This document shows positions 9,669 to 18,036 of a DNA stretch of 37,532 bases, piece after piece (the stretch's first letter is position 1; the number at the start of each line of letters is the position of its first letter). This stretch comes from CAZTDD01 sp964612675 (GTDB lineage: Bacteria > Hinthialibacterota > Hinthialibacteria > Hinthialibacterales > JAKPRU01). Both the position numbers and the translations under genes were made by a program. The notes beneath the pieces are model-generated. The model was not told where the DNA came from. It made no database searches and worked only from the letters and a program-made list of their open reading frames with translations. The stretch covers positions 1 through 37,532 of the forward strand of contig CAZTDD010000067.1 of NCBI GenBank assembly GCA_964612675.1, written 5' to 3'.

Positions 9669-9693
9669 GGCCCGGGAGTCCAACTCCCGGGCC
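9669..9693. terminator. Perfect hairpin after the giant gene
   Basis: GGCCCGGGAGT and ACTCCCGGGCC form a perfect 11-bp stem with a 3-base loop, 17 bases after the stop codon. No T-run follows, so it may act as an mRNA 3'-end stabiliser or part of a factor-dependent terminator. Confidence 0.55.
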
Positions 9694-9724
9694 AGGGCGG
9701 AGAAGCGAAAAAGCCGCCAGTCCC

Positions 9725-9753
9725 TTCTGCAAAATCGATTTCACAGCTAAAAT
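9725..9753 (+). promoter_or_regulatory. Possible promoter for DAHP synthase
   Basis: TTCTGC (9725-9730) and TAAAAT (9748-9753) are 17 bases apart, about 54 bases before the GTG start. The -35 match is weak. Confidence 0.25.
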
Positions 9754-9806
9754 ATAAGTTTTGCCGTCATAACTGAATACGCCGTGCCGACTGGAGGTAA
9801 GGAATC

Positions 9807-10871
9807 GTGATCGTCACCATGCGGGCTGGGGCGACCCAGGAGCAGATCGACCAAGTCATTCACGTAATCGAGGAGAGCGGATACGCGGCTCATCCGATTT
9901 TCGGCTCCAACCTGACTGTTCTTGCCGCTGTTGGAGATGAGCGTGGAAAGAGCGGTGTATTCGAACGGCTCGGCAGCCAGCCCGGCGTGGCGAAGGTCGA
10001 GTATATCCTGCCTCCTTACAAGCTGGTCTGCCGCGAAATCAGCCCCGGACTCGAACGCGAACAGACCGTTGTCAAGCTGAAAGTCCGCTACAAAGAAGGG
10101 ATTGCGAATCTTGCAATCGGTGACGGGCGATTGACGGTAATCGCCGGGCCGTGCTCTGTGGAGAGTCACGAACAGGTGATGGTCTGTGCAAAGGCAGCCC
10201 GAAAATCCGGCGCAACCTTTCTGCGGGGCGGCGCGTTCAAACCGAGAACCTCCCCGTACAGCTTCCAGGGGCTGGAAGAGGAAGGGCTCAAGATTCTCGC
10301 TGCGGCCCGGGAGGAATACGGTCTCGGTATCGTGACCGAATTGATGGACATCCACAATCTGGATCTGGTGGAGCAATACGCCGACATCATCCAGATCGGC
10401 GCGCGTAATATGCAGAACTTCTTTCTTTTGAAGAACTTAGGAGAAGCGACCAAACCGATCCTCTTGAAACGGGGCATGTCCTCGAGTATCGATGAGCTTC
10501 TCATGTCGGCCGAGTATATTTTGTCGCAAGGGAATCCCAATGTTATCCTGTGTGAGCGTGGTATCCGAACGTTCGAGACCGCTTACCGCAATACACTGGA
10601 TTTGAATGCCGTTCCGACGCTCCGGCAACGTACTCATCTTCCGATCATTGTGGACCCGAGCCACGGAACGGGACAGTGGGAAATGGTGAAGCCGATGAGC
10701 ATGGCGGCTGTGGCCGCTGGAGCGGATGGTTTGATCATTGAAATTCATCCCGATCCTGCGGCGGCTTTTTCAGACGGGAATCAATCGCTGAAACCGGAGA
10801 AGTTCGCGGATCTTATGACCGCGGTTGCCAAGGTTGCCCACGGAGTGGGCAGACCGCCTGTTTGGGAGTAG
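9807..10871 (+). CDS. aroF: 3-deoxy-7-phosphoheptulonate (DAHP) synthase, type I-beta
   Basis: This cytoplasmic enzyme condenses phosphoenolpyruvate with erythrose 4-phosphate, the first step of the shikimate pathway to aromatic amino acids. The 354-residue length matches the form with an N-terminal ferredoxin-like regulatory domain (residues 1 to about 70, starting MIVTMRAGATQEQID), the domain that mediates Tyr/Phe feedback in characterised relatives. The catalytic barrel shows GPCSVES (from residue 114), KPRTSPYSFQG, IGARNMQN and DPSHGTG, all hallmarks of the family. The GTG at 9807 follows GGAGGTAAGGA. No other shikimate genes are adjacent. The family is certain; the symbol follows common usage for this class. 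Confidence 0.95.
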   Translation: MIVTMRAGATQEQIDQVIHVIEESGYAAHPIFGSNLTVLAAVGDERGKSGVFERLGSQPGVAKVEYILPPYKLVCREISPGLEREQTVVKLKVRYKEGIANLAIGDGRLTVIAGPCSVESHEQVMVCAKAARKSGATFLRGGAFKPRTSPYSFQGLEEEGLKILAAAREEYGLGIVTELMDIHNLDLVEQYADIIQIGARNMQNFFLLKNLGEATKPILLKRGMSSSIDELLMSAEYILSQGNPNVILCERGIRTFETAYRNTLDLNAVPTLRQRTHLPIIVDPSHGTGQWEMVKPMSMAAVAAGADGLIIEIHPDPAAAFSDGNQSLKPEKFADLMTAVAKVAHGVGRPPVWE

Positions 10872-10982
10872 TCCTCCCCGTCGTCGAACGAGATTTTCGA
10901 TAGGTCCGAGTAGGCGGGAGAAATTGTGTGAATTTTGCTACACTGTTTCCCCGAATTGCCTGCCGGGCTGGAACCCAGAATA

Positions 10983-11519
10983 ATGCGTGTTATCGGAGGG
11001 AAATTCGGAGGTAGTCGTCTGTCCAGCCCGAAAGGGCGGCAAACCCGCCCCACAAGCGAGCGTGTGCGCGAGTCTCTTTTCGCGATACTGGGCGATTTGA
11101 TTATCGGTGTTCGCTTTGCGGATTTGTGTGCAGGCACAGGGAGTGTCGGGTTGGAGGCAATAAGCCGGGGGGCATGGCATACCACTTTTGTTGAGAAGGC
11201 ACGGGGAGCGGTCACCTCGATCAGGCGCAATATCAAAGCGCTGGAGTTGGCCTCCTCCCAAGCCGAGGTGTGGAACGCTGATGTTACTCGGCTTGTGAAA
11301 CCGCCGGTACCCTGGGATGTGGTTTTCGTCGACCCGCCCTACAACCTGGCAGAAACGATTGTGTCCCGTCTTGTTCAACGAGAAGTTTTTCAGGAAGGGG
11401 CACTGGTCATACTCGAACACGCTGGAAAAGAACCGATGCCGGCCGATGCAGAAAGACTCCGTCTGTTGGATCATCGGTCGTACGGACAAACTTCGTTGAC
11501 GTTCTATAGAAAACAGTGA
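10983..11519 (+). CDS. rsmD: 16S rRNA (guanine966-N2)-methyltransferase RsmD
   Basis: This enzyme methylates G966 of 16S rRNA using S-adenosylmethionine during small-subunit assembly. The 178-residue protein starts MRVIGGKFGG, the typical family N-terminus, so the ATG at 10983 is preferred over an in-frame start at 10935. It contains the SAM-binding segment FADLCAGTGSVGLEA and the catalytic DPPY motif (Asp117-Tyr120). RTRPTSERVRESLF-type text (here TRPTSERVRESLFAIL) is also characteristic. The stop overlaps the coaD start by four bases (GTGA), indicating translational coupling; rsmD-coaD is a common gene pair. Confidence 0.95.
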   Translation: MRVIGGKFGGSRLSSPKGRQTRPTSERVRESLFAILGDLIIGVRFADLCAGTGSVGLEAISRGAWHTTFVEKARGAVTSIRRNIKALELASSQAEVWNADVTRLVKPPVPWDVVFVDPPYNLAETIVSRLVQREVFQEGALVILEHAGKEPMPADAERLRLLDHRSYGQTSLTFYRKQ

Positions 11520-12022
11520 GAAAGACAGCCATTTACCCGGGAAGTTTCGATCCTGTCACGAACGGCCATCTCGATCTGATCGAGCGGGCACTCAAGGTAT
11601 TCGAGAAGCTGATTGTTGCCGTGGTAATCAATCCGGCAAAAACGCCGATGTTCACTCTGGGCGAGCGTGTGGAGATGTTACAGGAAGTGACCTCTCATTT
11701 GGAGAATGTCGCAGTCGAGTCTTTCGATGGGCTGTTGGTGGAGTATGTCCGCAGCCATGCAGGGGCTGTCGTTCTTCGAGGACTTCGCGCGGTGTCGGAT
11801 TTCGAATATGAATTCGAATTAGGGTTAACGAACCGAAATCTAGATGCGGAGTTCGAGACGATTTTCATGTTGCCGAGTCTCGAATACATTTATTTACGGG
11901 CTACAGCAGTCAAGGAGATTGCCCGGCTGGGCGGCGATGTCAGCAGTTTTGTGCCGTCCATGATCGAGCGGAGGCTCGCCGAGCGGTGTGGGCGACCACG
12001 GTTGCAGACAGCCCGTACATAA
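11516..12022 (+). CDS. coaD: Phosphopantetheine adenylyltransferase
   Basis: CoaD transfers AMP from ATP to 4'-phosphopantetheine, the penultimate step of coenzyme A synthesis. The 168-residue length is normal. The nucleotidyltransferase motif is YPGSFDPVTNGH, with the T/HxGH signature at residues 15-18, and a later conserved segment reads TAVKEIARLGGDV. The usual Ser-Ser before this segment is replaced by Arg-Ala (LRATAVKE), a mild departure from common homologues. The start is GTG at 11516, overlapping the rsmD stop. CoA supply fits with the acyl-carrier genes downstream. Bases 12023-12148 show no gene; the DUF177/YceD gene that often precedes rpmF is not present. Confidence 0.95.
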   Translation: MRKTAIYPGSFDPVTNGHLDLIERALKVFEKLIVAVVINPAKTPMFTLGERVEMLQEVTSHLENVAVESFDGLLVEYVRSHAGAVVLRGLRAVSDFEYEFELGLTNRNLDAEFETIFMLPSLEYIYLRATAVKEIARLGGDVSSFVPSMIERRLAERCGRPRLQTART

Positions 12023-12148
12023 ACAACCTGGACTAGAGGATCCTGTGGGTATTCCAGCCACTGATTTCTTTGGAGAATCGCTCGGGTGCGATTTTTCAAA
12101 GGCGCCTGAGAAACGGGCTCTGGAATTAAACTCGATTGGAGGTGCCGA

Positions 12149-12328
12149 ATGGCTCACCCAAAGCATCGTAAATCCAAGATGAAGTCGCGGATGCGGCGGT
12201 CTCACGATTCGCTGAAACCGCCCGGACTTGTGGAGTGTCCACAGTGCAGAGAGATGCACTTACCGCACCGTGTCTGCACGCACTGTGGGTATTACAAAGG
12301 GGCCGTACGCTACAGTCCACCGGAGTGA
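12149..12328 (+). CDS. rpmF: 50S ribosomal protein L32
   Basis: This is a small structural protein of the large ribosomal subunit, 59 residues. It begins MAHPKHRKSKMKSRMRRSHD, close to the family consensus, and carries a zinc ribbon with CPQC (Cys30, Cys33) and CTHC (Cys43, Cys46), so this is the zinc-binding form. A GGAGG site precedes the ATG. plsX starts eight bases after the stop, the classic rpmF-plsX arrangement that couples ribosome and membrane-lipid genes. Confidence 0.97.
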   Translation: MAHPKHRKSKMKSRMRRSHDSLKPPGLVECPQCREMHLPHRVCTHCGYYKGAVRYSPPE

Positions 12329-12336
12329 GATAGTCT

Positions 12337-13338
12337 ATGCGGATCGTAATTGACGCTATGGGAGGAGACCGGGCGCCGGACGACGTCCTCGAAGGGGTCC
12401 GTCTATTCCGCGAAAAAGACCGGGAGACCGAGTTGATCCTGGTGGGACCTGAGGATCGGCTGCGCGATGACGGGCACCGTCTCGGAGCGTCCGTGGTGAA
12501 CGCGACCTCCGTAGTCGGGATGCATGAATCCCCGTCAGCGGTTGTGAAATCGAAGCGCGATTCTTCTATCGCCGTTGCCGCCACGCTGGTGCGAGAACGG
12601 CAGGGAGACATTGTTATCTCGATGGGCAATTCGGGCGCGATGACGGCCTTTGCGCTCTTCATCCTGGGCCGAATCCCCGGAGTTTCACGTCCGTGCATCA
12701 GCGCTCTTATGCCGACCAGCGGAGAACAGTGTCTTCTGGGAGACCTGGGAGCGACCGTGGATTGCAAGCCGCAGCATCTCCTCGAATGGGCGGCGCTGGG
12801 AACGGTGTATATGCGGGAGGTGCACAAGCGAGAGACTCCGAGAGTCGGTCTTCTGTCGATTGGTGAAGAGGAAACGAAGGGAAACGAGCTGGTCTTTACC
12901 GCCGGTCCGCTGCTGGCCAACTCAGGACTCAACTATGTCGGTCACGTCGAGGGGGTCGACATTACGCGAGGCGAAGTGGATGTGGTCATCTGCGACGGTT
13001 TTGTGGGAAATGTTGTTCTAAAATTCGGCGAGGGACTCGTGGGATTGTTTTTCAAGATGCTTCGCAGTTTCCTGTCGGAGTGGACCGACAAGAACTCGGG
13101 CGAAAGTCCCGAGCGCCGGATGATCCAACAGTTTATCGCTCAATGCGATTACACAACCTACGGTGGTGCGCCGCTGTTGGGACTCAACGGACAAGTCCTG
13201 ATTGGACACGGGCGGTCGAATCCGGAGACCATCGCCAGTGCGATTCGGACGGCGCGCGAGGCTGCCAGTCACTCGCATTTGATTGAACATATGCGGGAGG
13301 AGCTGGAACGGGTCTCGAATACCGTCCCGATTGCGTGA
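12337..13338 (+). CDS. plsX: Phosphate acyltransferase PlsX
   Basis: PlsX converts acyl-ACP and phosphate to acyl-phosphate, the acyl donor for PlsY in phosphatidic acid synthesis; it is a peripheral membrane enzyme. The 333-residue protein has the typical N-terminus MRIVIDAMGGDRAPDDVLEG, the SMGNSGAMTAFALF segment, LLSIGEEETKGNEL, and the VVICDGFVGNVVLK motif, with GGAPLLGLNG near the end. The start follows GGAGTGAGA. It is the first lipid gene of the cluster. fabH, the usual next gene, is absent here. Confidence 0.97.
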   Translation: MRIVIDAMGGDRAPDDVLEGVRLFREKDRETELILVGPEDRLRDDGHRLGASVVNATSVVGMHESPSAVVKSKRDSSIAVAATLVRERQGDIVISMGNSGAMTAFALFILGRIPGVSRPCISALMPTSGEQCLLGDLGATVDCKPQHLLEWAALGTVYMREVHKRETPRVGLLSIGEEETKGNELVFTAGPLLANSGLNYVGHVEGVDITRGEVDVVICDGFVGNVVLKFGEGLVGLFFKMLRSFLSEWTDKNSGESPERRMIQQFIAQCDYTTYGGAPLLGLNGQVLIGHGRSNPETIASAIRTAREAASHSHLIEHMREELERVSNTVPIA

Positions 13339-13433
13339 AGTAATTCACCCTGGATTGGTACAACACTTGAATACTTTCGCTGCTTGTGGCGCGGTTATTC
13401 TAGTGCAGTGTCGCAGATATGTCGTAACTTATC

Positions 13434-13506
13434 GTCATTGCGAGCGAAGCGAAGCAATCTCAATAAGTTACGAGATCGCCACGTCGCTTCGCTCCTCGCG
13501 ATGACG
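13434..13506. repeat. Dispersed palindromic repeat (CATTGCGAGCGAAGCGAAG type)
   Basis: GTCATTGCGAGCGAAGCGAAG on the left is mirrored by CTTCGCTCCTCGCGATGAC on the right. The sequence closely resembles a palindrome known from memory to be scattered in many unrelated bacterial genomes. It lies in the 322-base plsX-fabD gap, which holds no gene. Confidence 0.75.
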
Positions 13507-13544
13507 GTCACAGAACGTGCGGCACACTCGGGCAACATGCGACC

Positions 13545-13607
13545 CGTAGCGTCCGAGTTTATCTCGGACGAGAGAAAACGCCCGGGATAAACCCGAGCGC
13601 TACTGCT
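13545..13607. repeat. 63-base palindromic repeat, copy 2
   Basis: It is nearly identical to 1372-1433, differing mainly in the loop and by one extra C in the right arm (GGATAAACCCGAGCGCTAC). The same long imperfect stem can form. It lies 53 bases upstream of fabD and so inside the fabD leader or promoter region. Confidence 0.8.
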
Positions 13608-13660
13608 TAGGAGTATAAATTCTGAGCAGAAACGCAAATCGATTGGGTAGGATACCTTAC

Positions 13661-14596
13661 ATGAGTTTTGCATTTCTTTATCCAGGACAAGGATCCCAAT
13701 TCGTGGGCATGGGGACGGACTGGATCGACGATCACCCGAAGCGCGAGTGGCTCGATCTCGCCTCCGACGTCGTCGGTAAGGATCTTCGGACTCTCTGTCT
13801 GGAAGGCCCCAAAGAAGATCTTGCACAGACAGTTGTTACACAGCCCGCACTGTATGTGTTGAGCGCGATGTTGACCTACCATTTTGAGCGACACGGGGTT
13901 CAACCGGTTGCCACGGCGGGGCACAGTGCAGGAGAGTACGCTGCATTGCTCGCCGCCGGAGCGTGGGACTTCGAGACGGGATTACAGGTCATCTCCACTC
14001 GTGCCCGTATCATGTACCAGTCCGGTCAGCGCCGCCCCGGAGGGATGGCTGCAGTACTGGGATTGGACGGTGAGCAAGTCGAAGCCTTCTGCAACGAGAC
14101 TTTCCCCAATAAAGAGGTCGTCGTAGCGAATCTCAACGCACCCAACCAGACTGTGATTAGTGGTGAAAAAGAATCCGTTGAACACAGTGTTGGAATGCTC
14201 AAAGAGCGAGGCGCGCGGCGTGTCCTTCCCCTGCCGGTCAGCGGGGCTTTCCATTCTCCGCTTTTGGAGGAGGGAGCCCGGGAGTTCGCCGACTATCTTG
14301 CATCTGTCCAGATATTGAGTCCGACGATCCCCTGGGTTTCGAACCGTACAGCACAATCCGAGTCATCGCCCGATGTTATTCGAGAGCATCTGGCCGCCCA
14401 GCTGATTTCTCCGGTCAGGTGGAGAGAATGCATGGAGGCCCTCGACAAATCGGACTGTGACACGTTTTTGGAGATCGGGCCGGGGAAAGTATTGACCGGA
14501 CTTGCCAAGGGATGTGGGGTCTCGAAGCCATGTAAACCTGTAGGAACCCCAGCGGAGGTTGAGTCGATCCTCAATGAAGGAGTCACCGAATCATGA
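13661..14596 (+). CDS. fabD: Malonyl-CoA:ACP transacylase
   Basis: FabD moves malonate from CoA to acyl carrier protein, providing the extender for fatty-acid synthesis. The ATG at 13661 gives 311 residues, opening MSFAFLYPGQGSQFVGMG, the family N-terminus; an in-frame upstream start at 13643 adds six unrelated residues. The nucleophile motif is GHSAGE (Ser89) and the later catalytic His lies in SGAFHSPL. GPGKVLTGL near the end is also typical. The stop overlaps the fabG start by four bases (ATGA). Confidence 0.96.
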   Translation: MSFAFLYPGQGSQFVGMGTDWIDDHPKREWLDLASDVVGKDLRTLCLEGPKEDLAQTVVTQPALYVLSAMLTYHFERHGVQPVATAGHSAGEYAALLAAGAWDFETGLQVISTRARIMYQSGQRRPGGMAAVLGLDGEQVEAFCNETFPNKEVVVANLNAPNQTVISGEKESVEHSVGMLKERGARRVLPLPVSGAFHSPLLEEGAREFADYLASVQILSPTIPWVSNRTAQSESSPDVIREHLAAQLISPVRWRECMEALDKSDCDTFLEIGPGKVLTGLAKGCGVSKPCKPVGTPAEVESILNEGVTES

Positions 14597-15324
14597 GTGA
14601 ACGCGTCGCTATGGTCACGGGTGGAAGCCGGGGCATCGGAAAGGAGATCGCACGAGCGCTGTTGCGCGACGGGTGCCGTATCGCTCTGGTCGATGTTGAC
14701 CGAGAGAGTCTCGCCTCCTGCGAGAAGGAATTTGAAAAAGAGGGCGATGTGAAGGCAGTCTTCGCCGATGTGACGTCGAAAGAGGATGTCTCGGCGGCGA
14801 TGAAGACTTGTGTCGATTCACTGGGCGGGTTGCATATATTGGTCAACAACGCGGGAGTTACCCGGGACAGCCTTTTGATTCGTCAGAAAGAGGACGATTG
14901 GGATACTGTATTGAACATCAACTTGAAGGGGGCTTTTCTCTGCACTCAGGAGGCGGGGCGGATCATGATGCGTGAGCGCTGGGGGCGGATTATCAATATC
15001 TCGTCGATTATCGGACTGATCGGCAATCCGGGGCAGGCCAATTACGCCGCGAGCAAGGCGGGTTTGATCGGGTTGACGAAAACAACGGCGCGTGAGCTGG
15101 CATCTCGGGGGATTACCGCGAACGCCGTGGCTCCCGGATTCATCGATACGCCGATGACAGAGGCGCTGCCGGACAAGGTCCGAACGGAACTGTTGGAGCG
15201 AATTCCGCTCGGACGATACGGCCGGCCGGAGGAGGTGGCCGATCTGGTGGCCTTTGTCGCTTCTGAGAGGGCGGGGTACATAACGGGTCAGGTGTTTGTG
15301 GTGGACGGTGGACTGGCGATCTAA
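14593..15324 (+). CDS. fabG: 3-oxoacyl-ACP reductase FabG
   Basis: FabG is the NADPH-dependent reductase of the fatty-acid elongation cycle. The 243-residue short-chain dehydrogenase has the cofactor motif TGGSRGIGKEIA near the N-terminus, NNAG (in LVNNAGVTRD), the catalytic Ser in INISSI and the YAASK motif with Tyr and Lys. The C-terminal GQVFVVDGGLAI matches FabG. The ATGA overlap with fabD implies coupled translation. Its position between fabD and acpP supports FabG rather than another SDR. Confidence 0.95.
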   Translation: MSERVAMVTGGSRGIGKEIARALLRDGCRIALVDVDRESLASCEKEFEKEGDVKAVFADVTSKEDVSAAMKTCVDSLGGLHILVNNAGVTRDSLLIRQKEDDWDTVLNINLKGAFLCTQEAGRIMMRERWGRIINISSIIGLIGNPGQANYAASKAGLIGLTKTTARELASRGITANAVAPGFIDTPMTEALPDKVRTELLERIPLGRYGRPEEVADLVAFVASERAGYITGQVFVVDGGLAI

Positions 15325-15418
15325 GTTATGTCATTCTACCCTTTTCCACTCGACGTGAGACGGAACGAAAAAGACCACCGAGGGGTGAGTCGGAATTGTG
15401 GATAGGAGGTATACGTCG

Positions 15419-15664
15419 GTGAGCGACATCGAACAGAAAGTAAAGGATATCATCGTTGATCGGCTGAAGGTGGATCCAAGCGAAGTAACCCCGGACAAGA
15501 ATTTCACCAGAGACCTCGGGGCGGACTCGCTGGACCAAGTAGAGTTGGTAATGAAATTCGAGGAGGATTTCGAGATCGACGAGATTCCGGAAGAAGAGGC
15601 CGAGAAGATACAGACAGTCGGAGACGCCATCGAGTACATAAAGAAGATCAAATCCGGAGAATAA
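15419..15664 (+). CDS. acpP: Acyl carrier protein
   Basis: AcpP carries growing acyl chains on a 4'-phosphopantetheine arm. The GTG at 15419 is preferred because AGGAGG lies nine bases upstream and gives 81 residues, the normal length; another GTG at 15398 would put the ribosome site inside the gene. Ser37 in GADSLDQVEL is the attachment residue. The protein is highly acidic with helices ending in IKKIKSGE. It lies 94 bases after fabG and precedes a terminator. Confidence 0.96.
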   Translation: MSDIEQKVKDIIVDRLKVDPSEVTPDKNFTRDLGADSLDQVELVMKFEEDFEIDEIPEEEAEKIQTVGDAIEYIKKIKSGE

Positions 15665-15798
15665 TTCTATTCTCGCGGACGGATGGCGATTTTCCGAGTC
15701 ACTGGGCGATAGAATTCAGGATGGATAACGAGTTGAATCCTATCTTGATTTTGTTCGCATAGCGCTCGGAAAAGAAACTGACAGGAGACTCCGATTAG

Positions 15799-15832
15799 CA
15801 GCCCGAAAGGCAATCCCCTCTCGGGCTGTTTT
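15799..15832 (+). terminator. Rho-independent terminator after acpP
   Basis: CAGCCCGA and TCGGGCTG form an 8-bp stem with a 14-base loop, followed by TTTT. It lies about 135 bases after acpP in the 380-base acpP-fabF gap. The rest of that gap shows no gene; fabF probably has its own promoter, though none is obvious. Confidence 0.7.
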
Positions 15833-16044
15833 CTAAAAGCGGCTTTTATACCCAGGCGCGTCTCGGCATCCGGCACTCTTGCAGGCGGGACGGTGGCCTT
15901 TCAGTGGAAACGACAAACAGCGGTTGTTTTCCGCTCCTGGGATCGCCATTTGTAGGGCAAGAATTTCTGGCTGCAGGGTTTCGAGAACGGATGTACGCGA
16001 ATAGACTCTAGAGAAAGCATTTTGATCGGACGGATGGAGGTAAC

Positions 16045-17286
16045 ATGACGAGACAGGTTGTTGTCACAGGAATAGGGGTCGTCTCGCCGGTTGGCATTGG
16101 TGCGGAGACGGCGTGGAACAACTTGATTCAAGGGAAGAGCGGTGCCGGCCCGATCACGCGGTTCGATGCACAAAAGTTCTCCAGTCGAATCGCTGGAGAA
16201 GTGAAGGGATTTGACGAGCATCTGGACCCATCGGACCGTGAAATGACTCGTTGCGATCGGTTCATTCAGTTTGGGGTCGTAGCTGCCGGCATGGCGATCC
16301 AGGAGGCCGGACTCGACCTCGAAAAGGAGGATCGAAGCCGAATCGGCGCTATGGTGGGGTCCGGAATCGGTGGAATCGGCATCTTGGAGGCTCAGAAAGA
16401 GATCCTGATGGAGAAGGGCCCCAGAAGGGTCTCTCCATTCCTGATTCCCATGATGATCGCGAACATGGCGTCAGGGATGGTGTCGATGCGATACGGGCTG
16501 CAGGGACCAAACACTGCGGTGGTGACTGCGTGCGCTACCGGAAACCACTGTATCGGAGATGCACTGAACGTGATTCGGAGAAACGAGGCGGACGTGGTGC
16601 TGGCGGGGGGATCGGAAGCAGCGCTGACGCCCATAGGAGTCAGCGGTTTCTCCAACATGAAAGCATTGACCACGCGGAACGACGAACCCGAAAAGGCCAG
16701 CAGACCCTTTGAGAAGAATCGAGATGGATTCCTGATTGCCGAAGGATCGGTCGTGCTTGTGTTGGAAGAACTGGAACGGGCGCGGAAACGCGGTGCTCCT
16801 ATTCTAGCGGAACTGATCGGATATGGCATGAGCGCGGACGCGTATCACATTTCGCAGCCCGCTCCCGAGGGACGAGGAGGCCGGGAGGCGATGCGGCACG
16901 CGATGGAGGACGGTCGTATCTCGCTCGAGGACGTGGACTACATCAACGCCCACGGAACGGCGACCCCTGTTGGCGACGTGGCCGAAACACAGGCGGTGAA
17001 GGCCCTGTTCGGCGACCAAGCGAAACGGGTTGCGATCAGCTCGACAAAGTCCATGACGGGCCATCTACTGGGCGCGGCCGGGGCGATGGAGAGTTTTGTT
17101 TGCGTCAAAGCAGTTTCGGAAGGGATTATCCCTCCCACGATCAATCTGGACGAGCCCGATCCCGAATGCGATTTGGACTATATCCCGCACACAGCGCGCG
17201 AGGCGCGTGTCCGCATTGCGCTTAACAATTCGTTTGGGTTTGGCGGACAGAATGCGGTCTTGGCTTTCCGGAGCATGGACGGATGA
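16045..17286 (+). CDS. fabF: 3-oxoacyl-ACP synthase II (KAS II)
   Basis: FabF performs the Claisen condensation that elongates acyl-ACP with malonyl-ACP. The 413-residue length fits. Catalytic residues are visible: Cys163 in TACATGNHC, His303 in NAHGTATPVGD and His340 in GHLLGAAGA. The start MTRQVVVTGIGVVSPVG is canonical and the ATG follows GGAGG. The C-terminal NNSFGFGGQNA is the family hallmark. With fabH absent from the cluster, initiation must rely on an enzyme encoded elsewhere. Confidence 0.97.
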   Translation: MTRQVVVTGIGVVSPVGIGAETAWNNLIQGKSGAGPITRFDAQKFSSRIAGEVKGFDEHLDPSDREMTRCDRFIQFGVVAAGMAIQEAGLDLEKEDRSRIGAMVGSGIGGIGILEAQKEILMEKGPRRVSPFLIPMMIANMASGMVSMRYGLQGPNTAVVTACATGNHCIGDALNVIRRNEADVVLAGGSEAALTPIGVSGFSNMKALTTRNDEPEKASRPFEKNRDGFLIAEGSVVLVLEELERARKRGAPILAELIGYGMSADAYHISQPAPEGRGGREAMRHAMEDGRISLEDVDYINAHGTATPVGDVAETQAVKALFGDQAKRVAISSTKSMTGHLLGAAGAMESFVCVKAVSEGIIPPTINLDEPDPECDLDYIPHTAREARVRIALNNSFGFGGQNAVLAFRSMDG

Positions 17287-17343
17287 TCGGAACGAGGTTA
17301 CCGTCTGTCCGAAATGCCGAATAATATGAGCAGACAAATCCAC

Positions 17344-17373
17344 GAGCCCGAGCTTTTGCTCGGGTCTCTTTTT
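17344..17373 (+). terminator. Rho-independent terminator after fabF
   Basis: GAGCCCGAGC and GCTCGGGTCTC pair around a TTTT loop and are followed by TTTTT. It ends the fatty-acid operon 57 bases after the fabF stop. Confidence 0.85.
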
Positions 17374-17426
17374 GTCATTCGAGATGTCTACACGAAACAC
17401 TCGGATTCGTATGAGAAGGCGATATT

Positions 17427-17960
17427 ATGTACCCGATCCCCGGTCATCTCGCGTTTGGAGCGTCTGCCGCACGCTTGGCCGGAGTATCCATAACTGCAGC
17501 GGTTTTGGGTGCTTTCGTTCCGGATATCATTGACAAGGGTTTTAATGACATCCTTCATTATACGCCCTACGGCCGTCATTTTATGCATAGTGTGACTGCG
17601 GTCGTTCTTCTATCCGCCGGCACGTGGATGATACTCGGGAGATCCTTCGGATTGGGGTGGTTCTGCGGACATTTCACACATTTATTGGGCGACCTGGGGG
17701 CCTTTGTTCCTCTATGGATGCCGTTTGTTCATTATGAATGGCCTGACGATTACAACACAACAATGGTGACCCTGCGGAATCCTTGGAGATACCTTCTGCG
17801 GCCCGAGGTAGGCATCGAGTTTCTGATGCTGATCCTGATGGTGGGAATTTTCTGTTATCCACGCACACCGAATCGAAGTGACCGGGCTTTTCAATTTGGT
17901 TGCTTCACGGGGATAGCGATCCTGGCGGGGTTCAGGATTTGGGTTACAGCCTTACCTTGA
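17427..17960 (+). CDS. YdjM/DUF457-like membrane protein (predicted metal-dependent hydrolase)
   Basis: A 177-residue integral membrane protein. Hydrophobic segments lie near residues 20-35, 58-72, 78-100, 130-145 and 158-175. Polar residues expected of the DUF457/YdjM family are present: PGHLAFG at the start, VPDIIDK, RHFMHS, and GHFTHLLGD. In that family these His/Asp residues are thought to bind metal; the reaction is not established. The ATG at 17427 lies 53 bases after the fabF terminator, so it is a separate unit. The family assignment is from motif memory. Confidence 0.65.
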   Translation: MYPIPGHLAFGASAARLAGVSITAAVLGAFVPDIIDKGFNDILHYTPYGRHFMHSVTAVVLLSAGTWMILGRSFGLGWFCGHFTHLLGDLGAFVPLWMPFVHYEWPDDYNTTMVTLRNPWRYLLRPEVGIEFLMLILMVGIFCYPRTPNRSDRAFQFGCFTGIAILAGFRIWVTALP

Positions 17961-18036
17961 CCGTGGATCGATTGTCTGGAACAGACACACGGACTGCTGA
18001 GGAAGGACTTGTCTTTGTCTAAGATGAACGAGGTCG

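Noticed and set aside
11876..11930. CoaD catalytic change (Arg-Ala for Ser-Ser before VKE)
   Set aside because: The adjacent residues vary between CoaD enzymes and the other motifs are intact, so I see no case for loss of function.
12126..12932. Antisense open frame of 268 codons over plsX
   Set aside because: Opposite plsX and rpmF, with Ser/Arg-rich composition typical of a shadow frame.
15665..16044. Possible riboswitch or small RNA in the acpP-fabF gap
   Set aside because: Apart from the terminator hairpin I see no conserved riboswitch core or promoter; nothing supports an RNA gene.
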